Assembly (NCBI GenBank): GCA_030634235.1
Contig: DAOWBD010000064.1
Coordinates: 1-6,171, forward strand
DNA length: 6,171 nt
Direction of reading: 5' to 3'
From: Candidatus Omnitrophota bacterium
GTDB lineage: Bacteria; Omnitrophota; Gorgyraeia; Zapsychrales; Zapsychraceae
Shown: positions 6,118 to 6,171 of the stretch, in pieces
Position numbering within the stretch: position 1 is the first letter of the stretch
Layout of the letters: each line of letters begins with the position of its first letter
Notes under the pieces: generated by a model
Seen by the model: the letters and a program-made list of their open reading frames with translations, nothing else
What the model was told of the DNA's origin: nothing
The model's database searches: none
Program-made: the position numbers and the translations under genes

Positions 6118-6171
6118 ATATATCCCTTCTTTTCTTAAATAGTTGTGCGTGAAATTCTTTCTGTCATCACA
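6118..6171 (-). other. Leader region upstream of fabH
   Basis: These 54 bases at the right edge hold the fabH ribosome site and AT-rich leader. No coding start, clear promoter pair or hairpin could be supported. An upstream operon gene may end just beyond the edge. Confidence 0.4.

Overview
The window is a compact, almost entirely minus-strand block of lipid genes. The organism looks like a Gram-negative (diderm) bacterium: there is a FadL-type outer-membrane barrel with a signal peptide and a C-terminal aromatic residue, type II (dissociated) fatty-acid synthase genes, and clear Shine-Dalgarno sites. Base composition is moderate to slightly GC-rich, with one strongly AT-rich promoter region. 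Gene content and protein style suggest an uncultured lineage (for example Omnitrophota, or a deltaproteobacterium-like group), but this is a guess and nothing here fixes the taxonomy. No tRNA, rRNA, CRISPR array, IS element or phage gene was seen.

Layout in the direction of transcription (right to left): fabH (6117-5140), a 33-bp gap, fabD with a GTG start (5106-4186), a 4-bp ATGA overlap, and an SDR oxidoreductase resembling glucose 1-dehydrogenase (4189-3332) in the place where fabG often lies. Next comes a 150-bp AT-rich intergenic region with a good sigma70-type promoter, an inverted repeat and a direct repeat. It is followed by a 71-residue MerR/excisionase-type helix-turn-helix protein (3181-2966), a 31-bp gap, and the FadL/OMPP1-family outer-membrane protein (2934-1636). 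After a 123-bp gap with a hairpin comes a long reading frame (1512 to the left edge, 504 codons, incomplete). It joins an N-terminal START-like (SRPBCC) ligand-binding domain to a full cyanobacterial-type acyl-ACP reductase (AAR).

The most notable item is this SRPBCC-AAR fusion. AAR is best known from cyanobacteria, where it reduces acyl-ACP to fatty aldehyde for alkane synthesis. Here its diagnostic motifs and presumed catalytic cysteine are present, but fused to a hydrophobic-ligand domain and located beside FabH, FabD and a FadL-type channel. A reasonable inference is a local module that makes acyl-ACP, withdraws it as aldehyde (onward to alcohol, wax, hydrocarbon or an aldehyde-derived lipid), and moves hydrophobic molecules across the outer membrane. 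The pathway link is inferred only from proximity. No aldehyde-deformylating oxygenase, acyl carrier protein or wax synthase lies in the window.
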